Shown here: in pieces, positions 17,043-25,694 of the stretch
How the letters are laid out: every line of letters starts with the position of its first letter
Position numbering within the stretch: position 1 is the stretch's first letter
Position numbers and translations under genes: made by a program
Notes under the pieces: generated by a model
Databases searched by the model: none
Seen by the model: the letters and a program-made list of their open reading frames with translations, nothing else
Told to the model about the DNA's origin: nothing
NCBI RefSeq assembly: GCF_000520515.1
Contig: NZ_KI914755.1
Coordinates: 5,010-58,736 of the forward strand
From: Arthrobacter sp. H20
GTDB taxonomy: Bacteria; Actinomycetota; Actinomycetes; Actinomycetales; Micrococcaceae
DNA length: 53,727 bases
Direction: 5' to 3'

Positions 17043-18365
17043 ATGACCGTTTCAGAAGAACTCTTCGCCCGGGCACAGACCCTCATGCCAGGCGGCGTCA
17101 ACTCACCGGTTCGGGCCTTCGGCTCGGTCGGTGGCACACCCCAGTTCCTGGTGTCAGCCAATGGCCCCCACGTCACTGACGCCGACGGGCGGGAGTACGT
17201 TGACCTGGTCTGTTCCTGGGGTCCGGCGCTGCTGGGGCATGCGCACCCGGCGGTGCTGGACGCAGTGCATCGAGCTGCCGGCAACGGCCTCTCCTTTGGC
17301 GCATCGACGCCGGCGGAAGCAGATCTGGCACAGCTGGTCAGGGACCGGGTGCCAGCTGTTGAGCGGCTGCGGATGGTCTCCACCGGCACCGAAGCGACGA
17401 TGACGGCCGTCCGACTGGCGCGTGGTTACACTGGGCGCAACCTGATCGTGAAGTTCGCTGGTTGCTACCACGGGCACCTGGATTCCCTGCTTGCCGCCGC
17501 TGGCTCGGGCCTGGCGACCCTCGCGCTCCCCGGATCTGCCGGGGTCACCGCCGCGACGGCAGCGGAAACCCTTGTCCTGCCCTACAACGACCTGGCTGCA
17601 GTGGAAGCGGCGTTCGCCCAGCACGGCGATTCCATTGCGGCTGTCATCACCGAGGCCGCACCGGCCAACATGGGAGTAGTCACCCCGGGCCCCGGGTTCA
17701 ACGCCGGGCTGTCACGGATCACCGCCACGCATGGAGCGCTTCTGATAGTCGATGAGGTCCTCACCGGGTTCCGGGTGGGGCCCGGCGGATACTGGGGCCT
17801 TACCGGAGGAGCCAAGGACGCCCAGGAACCCTGGACGCCCGACCTGCTGACTTTTGGGAAAGTGATCGGGGGCGGGCTACCCGCTGCGGCGCTGGGTGGC
17901 CGTGAGGATGTCATGAACCACCTCGCCCCGCTGGGACCGGTGTATCAGGCTGGTACCCTGTCCGGGAACCCGCTGGCAATGGCAGCTGGGGTCGCGCAGC
18001 TGACCAACGCGACAGCCGAGGTCTACCACCAGATCGATTCCAACTCCCTGGCGCTATCCACAGCGCTGTCAGCTGAACTGGACAGTGCCGGCGTCGATCA
18101 CTCCATCCAGCGCGCCGGCAACCTCTTCTCCGTTGCGTTCGGGACGTCGTCGGGCGGTGTTCACAACTACGCAGATGCTCTGGCGCAGGAGTCTTACCGG
18201 TACGCGCCGTTCTTCCACTCCATGCTGGACGCGGGGGTTTACCTGCCGCCGTCGGTCTTTGAAGCGTGGTTCCTGTCGTCCGCCCACGACGACTCAGCGA
18301 TGAACCGGATCTACGAGGCGTTGCCTGCCGCAGCTGCTGCGGCCGCAACCGCGACTGGCGCCTGA
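17043..18365 (+). CDS. hemL: Glutamate-1-semialdehyde 2,1-aminomutase
   Basis: PLP enzyme that converts the HemA product to 5-aminolevulinate, the HemB substrate. The 440 residues follow the family closely: N-terminal [13 protein letters not shown], gatekeeper [16 protein letters not shown] (113-128), [15 protein letters not shown] and the PLP lysine Lys273 in [13 protein letters not shown]. The C-terminus ends in an alanine-rich run. GAAGGAG in the end of hemB serves as ribosome-binding site. It is the last gene of the heme operon; a strong terminator starts 9 bases after its stop. Confidence 0.97.
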   Translation: MTVSEELFARAQTLMPGGVNSPVRAFGSVGGTPQFLVSANGPHVTDADGREYVDLVCSWGPALLGHAHPAVLDAVHRAAGNGLSFGASTPAEADLAQLVRDRVPAVERLRMVSTGTEATMTAVRLARGYTGRNLIVKFAGCYHGHLDSLLAAAGSGLATLALPGSAGVTAATAAETLVLPYNDLAAVEAAFAQHGDSIAAVITEAAPANMGVVTPGPGFNAGLSRITATHGALLIVDEVLTGFRVGPGGYWGLTGGAKDAQEPWTPDLLTFGKVIGGGLPAAALGGREDVMNHLAPLGPVYQAGTLSGNPLAMAAGVAQLTNATAEVYHQIDSNSLALSTALSAELDSAGVDHSIQRAGNLFSVAFGTSSGGVHNYADALAQESYRYAPFFHSMLDAGVYLPPSVFEAWFLSSAHDDSAMNRIYEALPAAAAAAATATGA

Positions 18366-18374
18366 TCAGCGACC

Positions 18375-18424
18375 AAAAAACGCCCCGCACCGGTTGATGC
18401 ATCGTCCGGTGCGGGGCGTTTTTT
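18375..18424. terminator. Bidirectional intrinsic terminator
   Basis: Perfect 13-bp stem (CGCCCCGCACCGG and its complement), 12-base loop, preceded by six A and followed by six T. It can end hemL from the left and metQ from the right; the two genes converge here. Confidence 0.93.
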
Positions 18425-18454
18425 AGGCTGGCCTAGCGAGCGTGACCTGCTGCC

Positions 18455-19294
18455 TCAGGACGCCGGGACTACGTCCCCGCTGGGCCACTGTTCCTCAATG
18501 TAGGCGGTCACCTCAGGGGAGTGGAGTAGTTCCTCGAGCTTGGCGATCCGTGCGTCGCCGTCCGAAGCGGTGTTCCAGGCAAGGAAGTTGGCGTAGGGGT
18601 TGCCATCCAGGGACTCGACCACCAGGGCATCGGTGGTGCTCAGACCGGCGTCCAGGATGTAGTTCCCATTGATGATCGCCAGATCGACGCTCGGGTCCTG
18701 GAGGTCATTGAGCAGCAGTTCCGGCTGGTTCTCGATGAATTCGAGTCCCATCGGGTTCTGCTCGGGGGAGAGTGCCAGCACCGAGGCGTCGTCGGCAATG
18801 CCCTCAAGCAACCCGGCGTCCTGCAGCAGCGTGAGCGCACGGGCCTGGTTGGAAGGATCGTTGGTGATCGCGATGCGCCCGCCATCGGGGATGTCGGAGA
18901 CATTCTGGTGCTGCTCCGAGAACGCTGCGTAGGGCTCGATGTGGACTCCCTCGCCGTGAGCGAAGTCGTAGCCCTGTCCGTCCACCTGGCTCTCGAAGTA
19001 CGGCAGGTGCTGGAAGTAGTTGGCGTCCAGATCACCGTCGCTCAGCGCGATGTTGGGGGTGGTGTAGTCGTCGAACTCAGTAATTTCCAGGTCAAGGCCG
19101 GCGTCTTCGGCAAGAAACTCGTCAACAAACTCGAGGATCCGAGCGTGCGGCTGCGGGCTCGCCCCGACGGTAATGACCGCTGGGTTTGCCGGGTCCAATG
19201 AAGAGACGACGGTGGGGGTGGTGGCCCCGCCGCAGGAGCTCAGTGCCAGGGAAGCAGCGATGCCCGTGGCGGTGAGGGTGAGGAACTTGCGCAA
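18455..19294 (-). CDS. metQ: Methionine-type ABC importer, substrate-binding lipoprotein
   Basis: NlpA/MetQ-family solute-binding lipoprotein that delivers methionine (or a related amino acid) to the MetNI importer on the outer face of the membrane. The signal peptide of about 20 residues ends in the lipobox LSSC with Cys21 as the lipidated residue. Mature-domain hallmarks are ITVGASPQPHARILEFV, DANYFQHLPYF and AITNDPSNQARALTLLQ. The start is TTG 19294, with AAAGGA about 11 bases upstream. Methionine specificity is inferred from family and operon. Confidence 0.92.
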   Translation of the reverse strand: MRKFLTLTATGIAASLALSSCGGATTPTVVSSLDPANPAVITVGASPQPHARILEFVDEFLAEDAGLDLEITEFDDYTTPNIALSDGDLDANYFQHLPYFESQVDGQGYDFAHGEGVHIEPYAAFSEQHQNVSDIPDGGRIAITNDPSNQARALTLLQDAGLLEGIADDASVLALSPEQNPMGLEFIENQPELLLNDLQDPSVDLAIINGNYILDAGLSTTDALVVESLDGNPYANFLAWNTASDGDARIAKLEELLHSPEVTAYIEEQWPSGDVVPAS

Positions 19295-19363
19295 GAGGGT
19301 TGGTTTCCTTTCGGGATGATGGACAAAAAGTGTGCCGGTGAGAGCAACTGGATCGGGGGAAAG

Positions 19364-20113
19364 TTAGCCTCCGGCCACCTGGGCTGCCGCCCGACGACGA
19401 AGCCGGTTACCGGTTCCAGCGGTCGCAGCTGACCGGTGATCCACCCGGCGTGCAGCCCAATCACCGGTCAGCTGAATAGCCTGCACGACGAGGACGATGA
19501 TGATGATCACCACCACCATGACCGTGGTGTCGAATCGCTGCAGGCCGTAGTTATAGGCCAGCCGGCCGAGCCCGCCACCCCCGATGATTCCTGCCATCGC
19601 CGAATACCCGACCAGCGTGACGAGCGTCGTCGTGAAGGCAGCTATCAGCCCGGGAAGTGCCTCGCGGAGCAGGACCTTGGTCACCACCTGCAACCGGGTT
19701 GAGCCCATCACCAGGGCAGCGTCGATCTTGCCCGAAGTGACGTCACGCAACGAGGTCTCGACCAGGCGGGCGAAGAAGGGGATCGCGCCGATGCTCAGCG
19801 ACACGGAAGCAGCGACCGGCCCGATCGAGGTGCCGGTCAGTAGCCGGGCCAGGGGGATCAGCGACACCATCAGGATCGCGAACGGGATGGACCGGGTGAT
19901 ATTGACGACGACGCCGCTAATCACCTTGCTGGTGACCGGCATTGGCCGCAGCCCGTCGGGGGCGCTGGTTAGGAGAAAGACTCCCAGCGGTAACCCGATC
20001 AACAGGGTGAAGAAGCCTGAAATACCCACCATTTGCATGGTTGCGGCAAACTCCTCCGGCAGTGCACGGGTGATACCGGGGTTGGTGAAGAGCTGATCCA
20101 GAAAGTCCATCAC
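19364..20113 (-). CDS. metI: Methionine-type ABC importer, permease
   Basis: Membrane permease of the MetNIQ importer. About five to six membrane spans are visible, with the BPD_transp_1 coupling element around EAALVMGSTRLQV-like sequence (DAALVMGSTRLQVVTKVLL) followed by the conserved YSAMAGIIGGGGLGRLAYNYGL segment. The C-terminal 35 residues are basic and hydrophilic. GTG 20113 or ATG 20110 both overlap the metN stop, so translation is coupled to the ATPase. metQ starts 69 bases downstream. Confidence 0.92.
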   Translation of the reverse strand: MMDFLDQLFTNPGITRALPEEFAATMQMVGISGFFTLLIGLPLGVFLLTSAPDGLRPMPVTSKVISGVVVNITRSIPFAILMVSLIPLARLLTGTSIGPVAASVSLSIGAIPFFARLVETSLRDVTSGKIDAALVMGSTRLQVVTKVLLREALPGLIAAFTTTLVTLVGYSAMAGIIGGGGLGRLAYNYGLQRFDTTVMVVVIIIIVLVVQAIQLTGDWAARRVDHRSAATAGTGNRLRRRAAAQVAGG

Positions 20114-21084
20114 GCCACCCTCGCCGCTATGCCCTGGGACTGCAGGTACTGCAGTATCTGATCAACCGGCGCATGGTCACCCATCTCGATGCGCAAGCGG
20201 CCGAATCGGCTGTCGGCGAGGTTTTCCACACTGCCCGCCAGGACGTTGATCCTCAGATCAAAGTGTCGGCCGAGATCGGAGAGCACTGGACCGGAAGCGA
20301 TATCTCCGGCGAGCAGCAACTCGAGGGCTGGCACCGGGCCAGGGGCATGAGCGGGAAGGGGCAAAAGCGCCAGTGATAGCTTTCCGCCGAGCGTGGCGGC
20401 CACGTCCTGTAGCCGGCCATGCTCGACGATCCGACCATTCTCCAACAGCGAGACCGAGTCGCAGATGCGCTTCACGACGTTCATCTCGTGGGTGATGATC
20501 AGCACTGTCAGGCCGAGGGTGTCAGTGAGATTGTGGATCAGATCCAGGATGTCGTCGGTGGTTGTTGGATCCAGTGCAGAAGTGGGCTCGTCGCAGAGGA
20601 GCACATCCGGTTCGGATGCCAGCGCCCGGGCTATGCCGACCCGCTGCTTCTGGCCGCCGGACAGCTGTGACGGATACGCGTCGGCGAAACCGGTCAGACC
20701 CACCAAATCCAGGAGGCGGGTCACAGCCGAAGCGATATCAGCCTTTGGGGTCTTCACCAGCTCGAGAGGGTGGGCCACATTCTGCGCGGCAGTGCGTGAA
20801 TCCAATAGATTGGCATGCTGGAACACCATCCCGATTCGGCGACGCGCCGTACGAATCTCCGAATCTGCGACGGCGGTGAGTTCGCGTCCGTCGATAGTGA
20901 CCGATCCTGAAGTGGGGCGGTCCAGCAGGGTGAGACAGCGGACGAGGGTGGACTTTCCTGCGCCTGAATGACCAATGATGCCGTGGATCGAACCACGGGG
21001 CACTGCCAGGTCCACGCCGTCCAGGGCCGTGATGATGCGAGTACCCTGCCGATAGGTTTTGCGCAGGTCGGAAACGGTGATCAT
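20110..21084 (-). CDS. metN: Methionine-type ABC importer, ATPase with NIL domain
   Basis: ATPase subunit driving methionine import. Walker A GHSGAGKST (38-46), signature LSGGQKQR, Walker B VLLCDEPTSALDP and the switch histidine in IITHEM are all present in the first 240 residues. The C-terminal 80 residues form a NIL domain, the regulatory module that in E. coli MetN binds methionine and inhibits transport. GAGGG precedes ATG 21084. It is the first gene of metN-metI-metQ; its 5' leader contains a stable hairpin. Confidence 0.94.
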   Translation of the reverse strand: MITVSDLRKTYRQGTRIITALDGVDLAVPRGSIHGIIGHSGAGKSTLVRCLTLLDRPTSGSVTIDGRELTAVADSEIRTARRRIGMVFQHANLLDSRTAAQNVAHPLELVKTPKADIASAVTRLLDLVGLTGFADAYPSQLSGGQKQRVGIARALASEPDVLLCDEPTSALDPTTTDDILDLIHNLTDTLGLTVLIITHEMNVVKRICDSVSLLENGRIVEHGRLQDVAATLGGKLSLALLPLPAHAPGPVPALELLLAGDIASGPVLSDLGRHFDLRINVLAGSVENLADSRFGRLRIEMGDHAPVDQILQYLQSQGIAARVA

Positions 21085-21291
21085 TGGCCCTCACGGTTGC
21101 TGGTGTCAGCCGGGTGGTTCAGCGCATCCCGGCTTGCGGGCGCACTGACCTGCGCCCAAGCCATCCTCACACGCATGAAAGAAGTGACTGAACTTTAGTG
21201 CTGCGGATCACTCCGAGAGCGCGTCCGGGACGATCCTCGGGTGAATTATCGAAGAATCTACGATACAGGGTGGTATCGGCCGGTAGCCTCC
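21085..21291 (-). promoter_or_regulatory. metN 5' leader with bulged hairpin; possible structured RNA
   Basis: A 207-base gap upstream of metN. On the minus strand a TAAAGT hexamer could serve as -10, followed by a 12-bp stem with a 2-base bulge and 6-base loop at 21131-21162 (GGCTTG and GGCGCA arms) and then CAGCAACC near the gene. The arrangement invites comparison with S-adenosylmethionine riboswitches, whose cores contain similar short strings, but I cannot fold it convincingly onto any class. Confidence 0.3.
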
Positions 21292-21978
21292 CTACGATGC
21301 AATCGCTGGCCAGCGTCCTTCAACCACAGCCGCCGGATCCTCGCGGCGCAGGTACTCCTGAAAACTCGCGGCTTGCCGTGCTGCCCACACCACCTGGGAC
21401 GCATGCAGTGCCTCGGCCGAATGGTTCAGCTGCTGGAACCGCTCGGCGAGGACTGCGGCAACCTGCAGGGTCGCCAGCACATCAGCGGCCGACGTGTGAG
21501 CGTTCTCGAACGCAACCCCGTAGTGCTCACACATGGCAGTCAACGTCCGCTTGCCGCGACGGAAGCGGTCAGCCTGCTTGTCCATGATGTACGGATCGAG
21601 GACGGGAAAGGGATGGGGGACCGGCACCGCGTGCCGCGCTCCCTCGCTGGCGAACACGGTGAAGTCGTAGCGTGCGTTGAACGCCAGGACAGGAACCCCC
21701 GCAGCGAACAGGCGGCCGAGGACGGCGGCAACCTCCCGGATCACCTGCTCCACCGGTTGCCCCTCACTCCGGGCACGGTCGGTACTGACCCCGTGGATGG
21801 CTGCGGCCTCGGCGGGGATCTCAACCCCGGGGTCTGCTATCCACTCATGCTGCTCGAGAACCACCCCGTGGGCATCGGCCAGGAGTATCGATGCGGTGAC
21901 GATCCGGGCGCGAAGAGGATCCCGCCCCGTGGTCTCGAGGTCGAAGGCTGCGCGAGGGTGGTGATGCCAGCTGTCCAT
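21292..21978 (-). CDS. DnaQ-like 3'-5' exonuclease
   Basis: DEDDh-type exonuclease, 228 residues from ATG 21978. ExoI is RAAFDLETTGRDP near the N-terminus (Asp and Glu), ExoII is FNARYDFTVF near residue 117, and ExoIII is the AHTSAADVLAT region with His then Asp. The C-terminal helical tail is not a known domain. It probably trims DNA or RNA 3' ends in repair or editing; it is not a polymerase subunit fusion. A much longer open frame exists upstream but would overlap the divergent alkyltransferase-like gene; TAGCGT 7 bases before ATG 21978 supports the short start. Confidence 0.88.
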   Translation of the reverse strand: MDSWHHHPRAAFDLETTGRDPLRARIVTASILLADAHGVVLEQHEWIADPGVEIPAEAAAIHGVSTDRARSEGQPVEQVIREVAAVLGRLFAAGVPVLAFNARYDFTVFASEGARHAVPVPHPFPVLDPYIMDKQADRFRRGKRTLTAMCEHYGVAFENAHTSAADVLATLQVAAVLAERFQQLNHSAEALHASQVVWAARQAASFQEYLRREDPAAVVEGRWPAIAS

Positions 21979-21985
21979 AGCCCCG

Positions 21986-21991
21986 ACGCTA
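21986..21991 (-). promoter_or_regulatory. Leaderless -10 hexamer of exonuclease gene
   Basis: TAGCGT, 7 bases before the ATG at 21978. Confidence 0.55.
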
Positions 21992-22028
21992 TCCTGTGGT
22001 TCCCACATTCTGGGGAGGTGGGCCCGGC

Positions 22029-22034
22029 TAGGGT
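22029..22034 (+). promoter_or_regulatory. Leaderless -10 hexamer of the alkyltransferase-like gene
   Basis: TAGGGT, 7 bases before the ATG at 22042. Only 37 bases separate it from the divergent exonuclease hexamer, so the two promoters share their upstream DNA. Confidence 0.55.
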
Positions 22035-22041
22035 GGAATCC

Positions 22042-22461
22042 ATGCGTGAGGATTTCGCCGAGGCGGTGTATGAAGTGGCGGGGGCCATCCCGAGTGGCTC
22101 GGTGCTGTCCTATGGTGACATTGCTGAACTTCTGGAAACCGCCGGTCCCCGGCAAGTTGGAGCCGCCATGTCCCGGGCCGTCGATGGAACGCCGTGGTGG
22201 CGGGTGGTCCGCGCGGGTGGGCTACCGCCCCGTGGGCACAGCGCTCGGGCGATGCCGTTCTATACAGCTGAAGGAACCCCATTGCGGTTCGCGGGGCGTC
22301 GGGGTGGTACCGAGGGGTCTTACAGCATCTCCATGGCTGCCGCTCGCTGGAAGCCGACTGAAGCGCAGCAGGCGGTGCTGGATGACATTCGTGCGCGCCT
22401 GGCCGAGGTTTCCGGGCCGGGCACCAAAAGGTCACACCCCCATGATTGGGTTGGACCATGA
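22042..22461 (+). CDS. Alkyltransferase-like protein (MGMT-fold, no active cysteine)
   Basis: 139-residue protein with the DNA-binding domain of O6-alkylguanine alkyltransferases. The fold signature IPSGSVLSYGDIAELL and VGAAMSRAV are clear. The active-site motif PCHR of true methyltransferases reads PWWRVV, so the acceptor cysteine is replaced by Trp: it cannot transfer alkyl groups to itself. Such ATL proteins flag O6-alkylguanine for nucleotide excision repair. The gene leads an apparent operon with adnA and adnB; its stop overlaps the adnA start (ATGA). Mycobacterial Rv3204 beside Rv3202c is, from memory, the same arrangement. Confidence 0.9.
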   Translation: MREDFAEAVYEVAGAIPSGSVLSYGDIAELLETAGPRQVGAAMSRAVDGTPWWRVVRAGGLPPRGHSARAMPFYTAEGTPLRFAGRRGGTEGSYSISMAAARWKPTEAQQAVLDDIRARLAEVSGPGTKRSHPHDWVGP

Positions 22462-25400
22462 GTATCACACCACCTCTGATGACCGCAGCTGCCCTGGGTG
22501 CCGATGCGCTGGCGCAGACTGCACCACGGCTCAGCCCTGAGGAGCAGCTGGTTGTTGGACTCGGGAAAGGCAGCGGGCCGGTGCTGGTGCTCGGCGGCCC
22601 TGGAACTGGCAAATCGACTGTGCTGATCGAGTCGGCCGTGCGGCGGATCAACGAGGAAGGGCTGGACCCCGCGTCGGTCCTGGTGCTGGCACCGTCACGT
22701 CTCGGCGCGGCCAGGCTTCGTGACGCGCTGACGTCACGGCTGAACCGCAGCCTCAGTGCAGCGCCGGCGCGGACCTGGGCGTCCTATGCATTCGACCTGA
22801 TCCGCAGGGCACGGATTGAGGGACGGATGCCTGATCTGTCCCGCAGCCCGCGTCTGCTCTCAGGCGCTGAGCAGGACCTCATCATCAAGGAACTCCTCGA
22901 TGGTCATCTCCGACCGGGTGCTACGCCGCTGGGATGGCCCGTGGGTCTATCCCTGGCTCTGGCCACCAGGGGCTTTCGACAGGAGGTCCGTGAGCTCTTC
23001 GACCGGGTCAGCGAGTATGGCATGCATCCAGCTGAGCTGGCCGAGCTGGGCCAGCGCTTCGACCGCCCGGATTGGACGGCGGGCGCGCAGCTCTACCAGG
23101 AGTACCGCGACGTCCTGGACCTGCGCATGCCCGAGGCGTTTGACCCGGCCGGAGTTCTCACGGCCGCACGCCAGCTGCTGGAGTTCGACGAGGAGCTCTT
23201 GGCCCAGGAGCGGTCACGGCTCCAGCTGATCCTGGTGGACGACTATCAGGAGTCCAATGCTGCTGTCCACGCACTGTTGACCCTGTTGGCCAGGGACGCC
23301 GATGTTGTGATCGCTTCCTGCCCGGACACGGTGGTCCACGGGTTCAGGGGGGCGCGCCCCGAGCTCACCGGACGGCTCGCCACTGACATCGCCGTCAGGA
23401 CCGAGCTGCTGACTGTTGCCCTGACCTCCTCCTACCGGCTCTCCGGGCGGTTGGCGGGAGCGTGGCAAAATGTTGCCTCACGCATCTCGGTGGTGGGCGG
23501 CGCGCCGGTGTACAGGGCGCTGGAACCAGCGTCTGCGGGACCGGATGCTGCGCCGCGCACGGGGGCCGTCTCGGCCCACCTGGTGGACTCTTCGTTCCAT
23601 GAGTTGCGGTACGTTGCCCAACGGATCCTTGAAGCGCAGCTTCTCGGGGGGCGCAGCCTTGCCGACATCGCGGTGATCGTGAGGACCGGGGCGCAGGTGG
23701 CCGAATTTCAGCGGTACCTGACCGGCCAGGGAATTGCGGTGAATGTTCCAGCGGCAGAGCGTGCCATTCGTGATGAGCCAGCAGTGAAGCCGCTGCTGGA
23801 TATTTTCGGGGTGGTACTGGGTCAGATCGACCTAGACGCAGGGCTGGCCGTCTCACTCCTCACCTCACGCATTGGCGGTGCGGGGACGCTTGAGCTCCGT
23901 CGCCTCCGCCAGAGTCTTCGGCAGACCGAGTTGGCGGCTGGCCGGGGGCGCACCAGCGACGAGCTGCTGGTGGAGGCTCTTGCCGAACCTTCGGTAAGTG
24001 GTCCCGGGACGCCGGGCGGAAGCGCGGCGCGGCGGATAGCCCGGATGATCTCTGCCGGTTCCGCAGCGCTTGAGGCGCCTGGAGCGAACCCCGAGACGGT
24101 GCTGTGGGAGCTGTGGGAAGCATCTGGATGGTCCAGCAAATGGGCTGACTCAGCCGTCGCTGAAGGAGCGTCATCGGTGAGGGCAGATCGGGACCTTGAT
24201 GCGGTAGTTGCCCTGTTCCAGACCGCCGAACGATTTGTCGACCAGGTGCCGGGGGCTGCTCCCGCTCGATTCCTTGAGTATCTGACCAGCCAGGAACTGC
24301 CAATGGACACCCTGGCGCCGCGGGCGCACAAGCAGGAGTCGGTGTCGTTGCTGACCCCGGCCAGTGCCTCCGGCAGGCAATGGCCGGTAGTGATCGTGGC
24401 GGGCATCCAGGAAGGAACCTGGCCTAATCTGCGGCTCAGGGGGGAGCTGCTGGGCTCGGGTGAGCTGACCGCGCTGATGGACCACGGTGCTGATTTCCGG
24501 CGGCATCGTGACCCCCTGATCCTGATGCAGGAGATCCGCTTTGATGAACTTCGAAGCTTCTCGGTAGCAGTGTCCCGAGCTGCCGAAGAACTCATCTGCT
24601 GCGCCGTGGCATCGGATGAGGCACAACCCTCCCCGTTCCTGGACCTCGTGGACCCCCTGCCGCCAGGACAGCTGGAACGGGCCCGCACCGAGGTGCAACG
24701 CCCGCTGACGCTTCGTGCACTGGTGGCTGAACTCAGGAAATACGCTCAACAGACGGCAGCCTACCCTGAGCTATCCAGCGAAGCGGCCAGCCACCTGGGG
24801 GTCATGGTCAACCACTCGCCGGAGGTTCCGGGCGCCCATCCACGAGGGTGGTGGGGTTTGCAAGAACTTTCCTCCAGCGCCCCGGTGGTCGCTACCGACC
24901 AGCCAATTCCGGTCTCACCATCCAAGGTCGACGCCGTCCTGCAATCACCGTTGAACTGGTTTGTCTCGGCGGTCGGAGGTGAACCGACAATGGATTTCGC
25001 GCGCTCCCTGGGAACGTTGGTGCACAGCATTGCCCAGGACCTTCCGGACGCGACCGGCAGTCAATACGTCGAGGAGCTGCAGCGACGCTGGCCCTCGTTG
25101 GGAATGAAGGAGAACTGGGAAGGCAGGATCGACTTTCAGCGTGCCGAACAAATGGTACGGAAGCTTGCCGGATATGTGGTCACCATGCGCCAGGACGGGC
25201 GATCGCTGATCGGCACTGAGATCGATTTTCAGGTGGATCTTGAGGTGAGCACAGACCAGGGCCAGCGAGTCGCCAGGCTACGGGGACAGATTGACCGGCT
25301 GGAGATTGATGCCCAAGGCCGCCTGGTCATCGTGGATCTCAAGACCGGCAAGTCCGCCCCCTCCGTGGCAGACCTGGATCGGCACCCGCAGTTGGCTTCC

Positions 25401-25694
25401 TACCAGGTCGCGTTGAACGAGGGAGCGCTCACCGAAGGACAAGCTCCCGGATCGGGTGGCGCCGCTCTGGTTCAGCTCGGCACCACCCGAAAGGAAGCTG
25501 GAGTGCAGCAGCAACCGGCGCTGTCCACCGATGACCGATGGGCCCGGGACATGATTGAGGAAGCAGCGCGTCTGATGTCTGCAGCACGCTTCGACGCGGT
25601 TCACGACCCTCAGCGATCGGGTCACGGGGGGACAGGGTGTCGGCTCCCCGAAATCTGCCCATTGTGTCCAGAGGGCCAGCAGGTGACCGAATGA
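22458..25694 (+). CDS. adnA: AdnA-type helicase-nuclease subunit
   Basis: Subunit of the actinobacterial double-strand-break resection machine AdnAB. The 1078 residues comprise an N-terminal UvrD-like motor and a C-terminal RecB-family nuclease. Walker A is LGGPGTGKST (45-54). Motif II is VDDYQ with Asp261-Asp262, where active motors have Asp-Glu, which fits AdnA being the weaker motor. The nuclease motif is IVDLKTGK with Asp960 and Lys962. Three cysteines end the protein (Cys1061, Cys1067, Cys1070), as in Fe-S RecB/AddB-type nucleases, but the position where I expect the first cluster cysteine, in SPSKVDAVLQSPLNW, is Ser830. ATG overlaps the previous stop, and the end overlaps adnB. Confidence 0.9.
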   Translation: MSITPPLMTAAALGADALAQTAPRLSPEEQLVVGLGKGSGPVLVLGGPGTGKSTVLIESAVRRINEEGLDPASVLVLAPSRLGAARLRDALTSRLNRSLSAAPARTWASYAFDLIRRARIEGRMPDLSRSPRLLSGAEQDLIIKELLDGHLRPGATPLGWPVGLSLALATRGFRQEVRELFDRVSEYGMHPAELAELGQRFDRPDWTAGAQLYQEYRDVLDLRMPEAFDPAGVLTAARQLLEFDEELLAQERSRLQLILVDDYQESNAAVHALLTLLARDADVVIASCPDTVVHGFRGARPELTGRLATDIAVRTELLTVALTSSYRLSGRLAGAWQNVASRISVVGGAPVYRALEPASAGPDAAPRTGAVSAHLVDSSFHELRYVAQRILEAQLLGGRSLADIAVIVRTGAQVAEFQRYLTGQGIAVNVPAAERAIRDEPAVKPLLDIFGVVLGQIDLDAGLAVSLLTSRIGGAGTLELRRLRQSLRQTELAAGRGRTSDELLVEALAEPSVSGPGTPGGSAARRIARMISAGSAALEAPGANPETVLWELWEASGWSSKWADSAVAEGASSVRADRDLDAVVALFQTAERFVDQVPGAAPARFLEYLTSQELPMDTLAPRAHKQESVSLLTPASASGRQWPVVIVAGIQEGTWPNLRLRGELLGSGELTALMDHGADFRRHRDPLILMQEIRFDELRSFSVAVSRAAEELICCAVASDEAQPSPFLDLVDPLPPGQLERARTEVQRPLTLRALVAELRKYAQQTAAYPELSSEAASHLGVMVNHSPEVPGAHPRGWWGLQELSSSAPVVATDQPIPVSPSKVDAVLQSPLNWFVSAVGGEPTMDFARSLGTLVHSIAQDLPDATGSQYVEELQRRWPSLGMKENWEGRIDFQRAEQMVRKLAGYVVTMRQDGRSLIGTEIDFQVDLEVSTDQGQRVARLRGQIDRLEIDAQGRLVIVDLKTGKSAPSVADLDRHPQLASYQVALNEGALTEGQAPGSGGAALVQLGTTRKEAGVQQQPALSTDDRWARDMIEEAARLMSAARFDAVHDPQRSGHGGTGCRLPEICPLCPEGQQVTE

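Noticed and set aside
21085-21291. Firm call of a SAM riboswitch before metN
   Set aside because: Only short strings resemble known classes; core pairing could not be reproduced by eye.
21241-22041. N-terminal extension of the alkyltransferase-like protein
   Set aside because: The extra 267 residues are antisense to the exonuclease gene, have no family match, and a leaderless promoter precedes ATG 22042.
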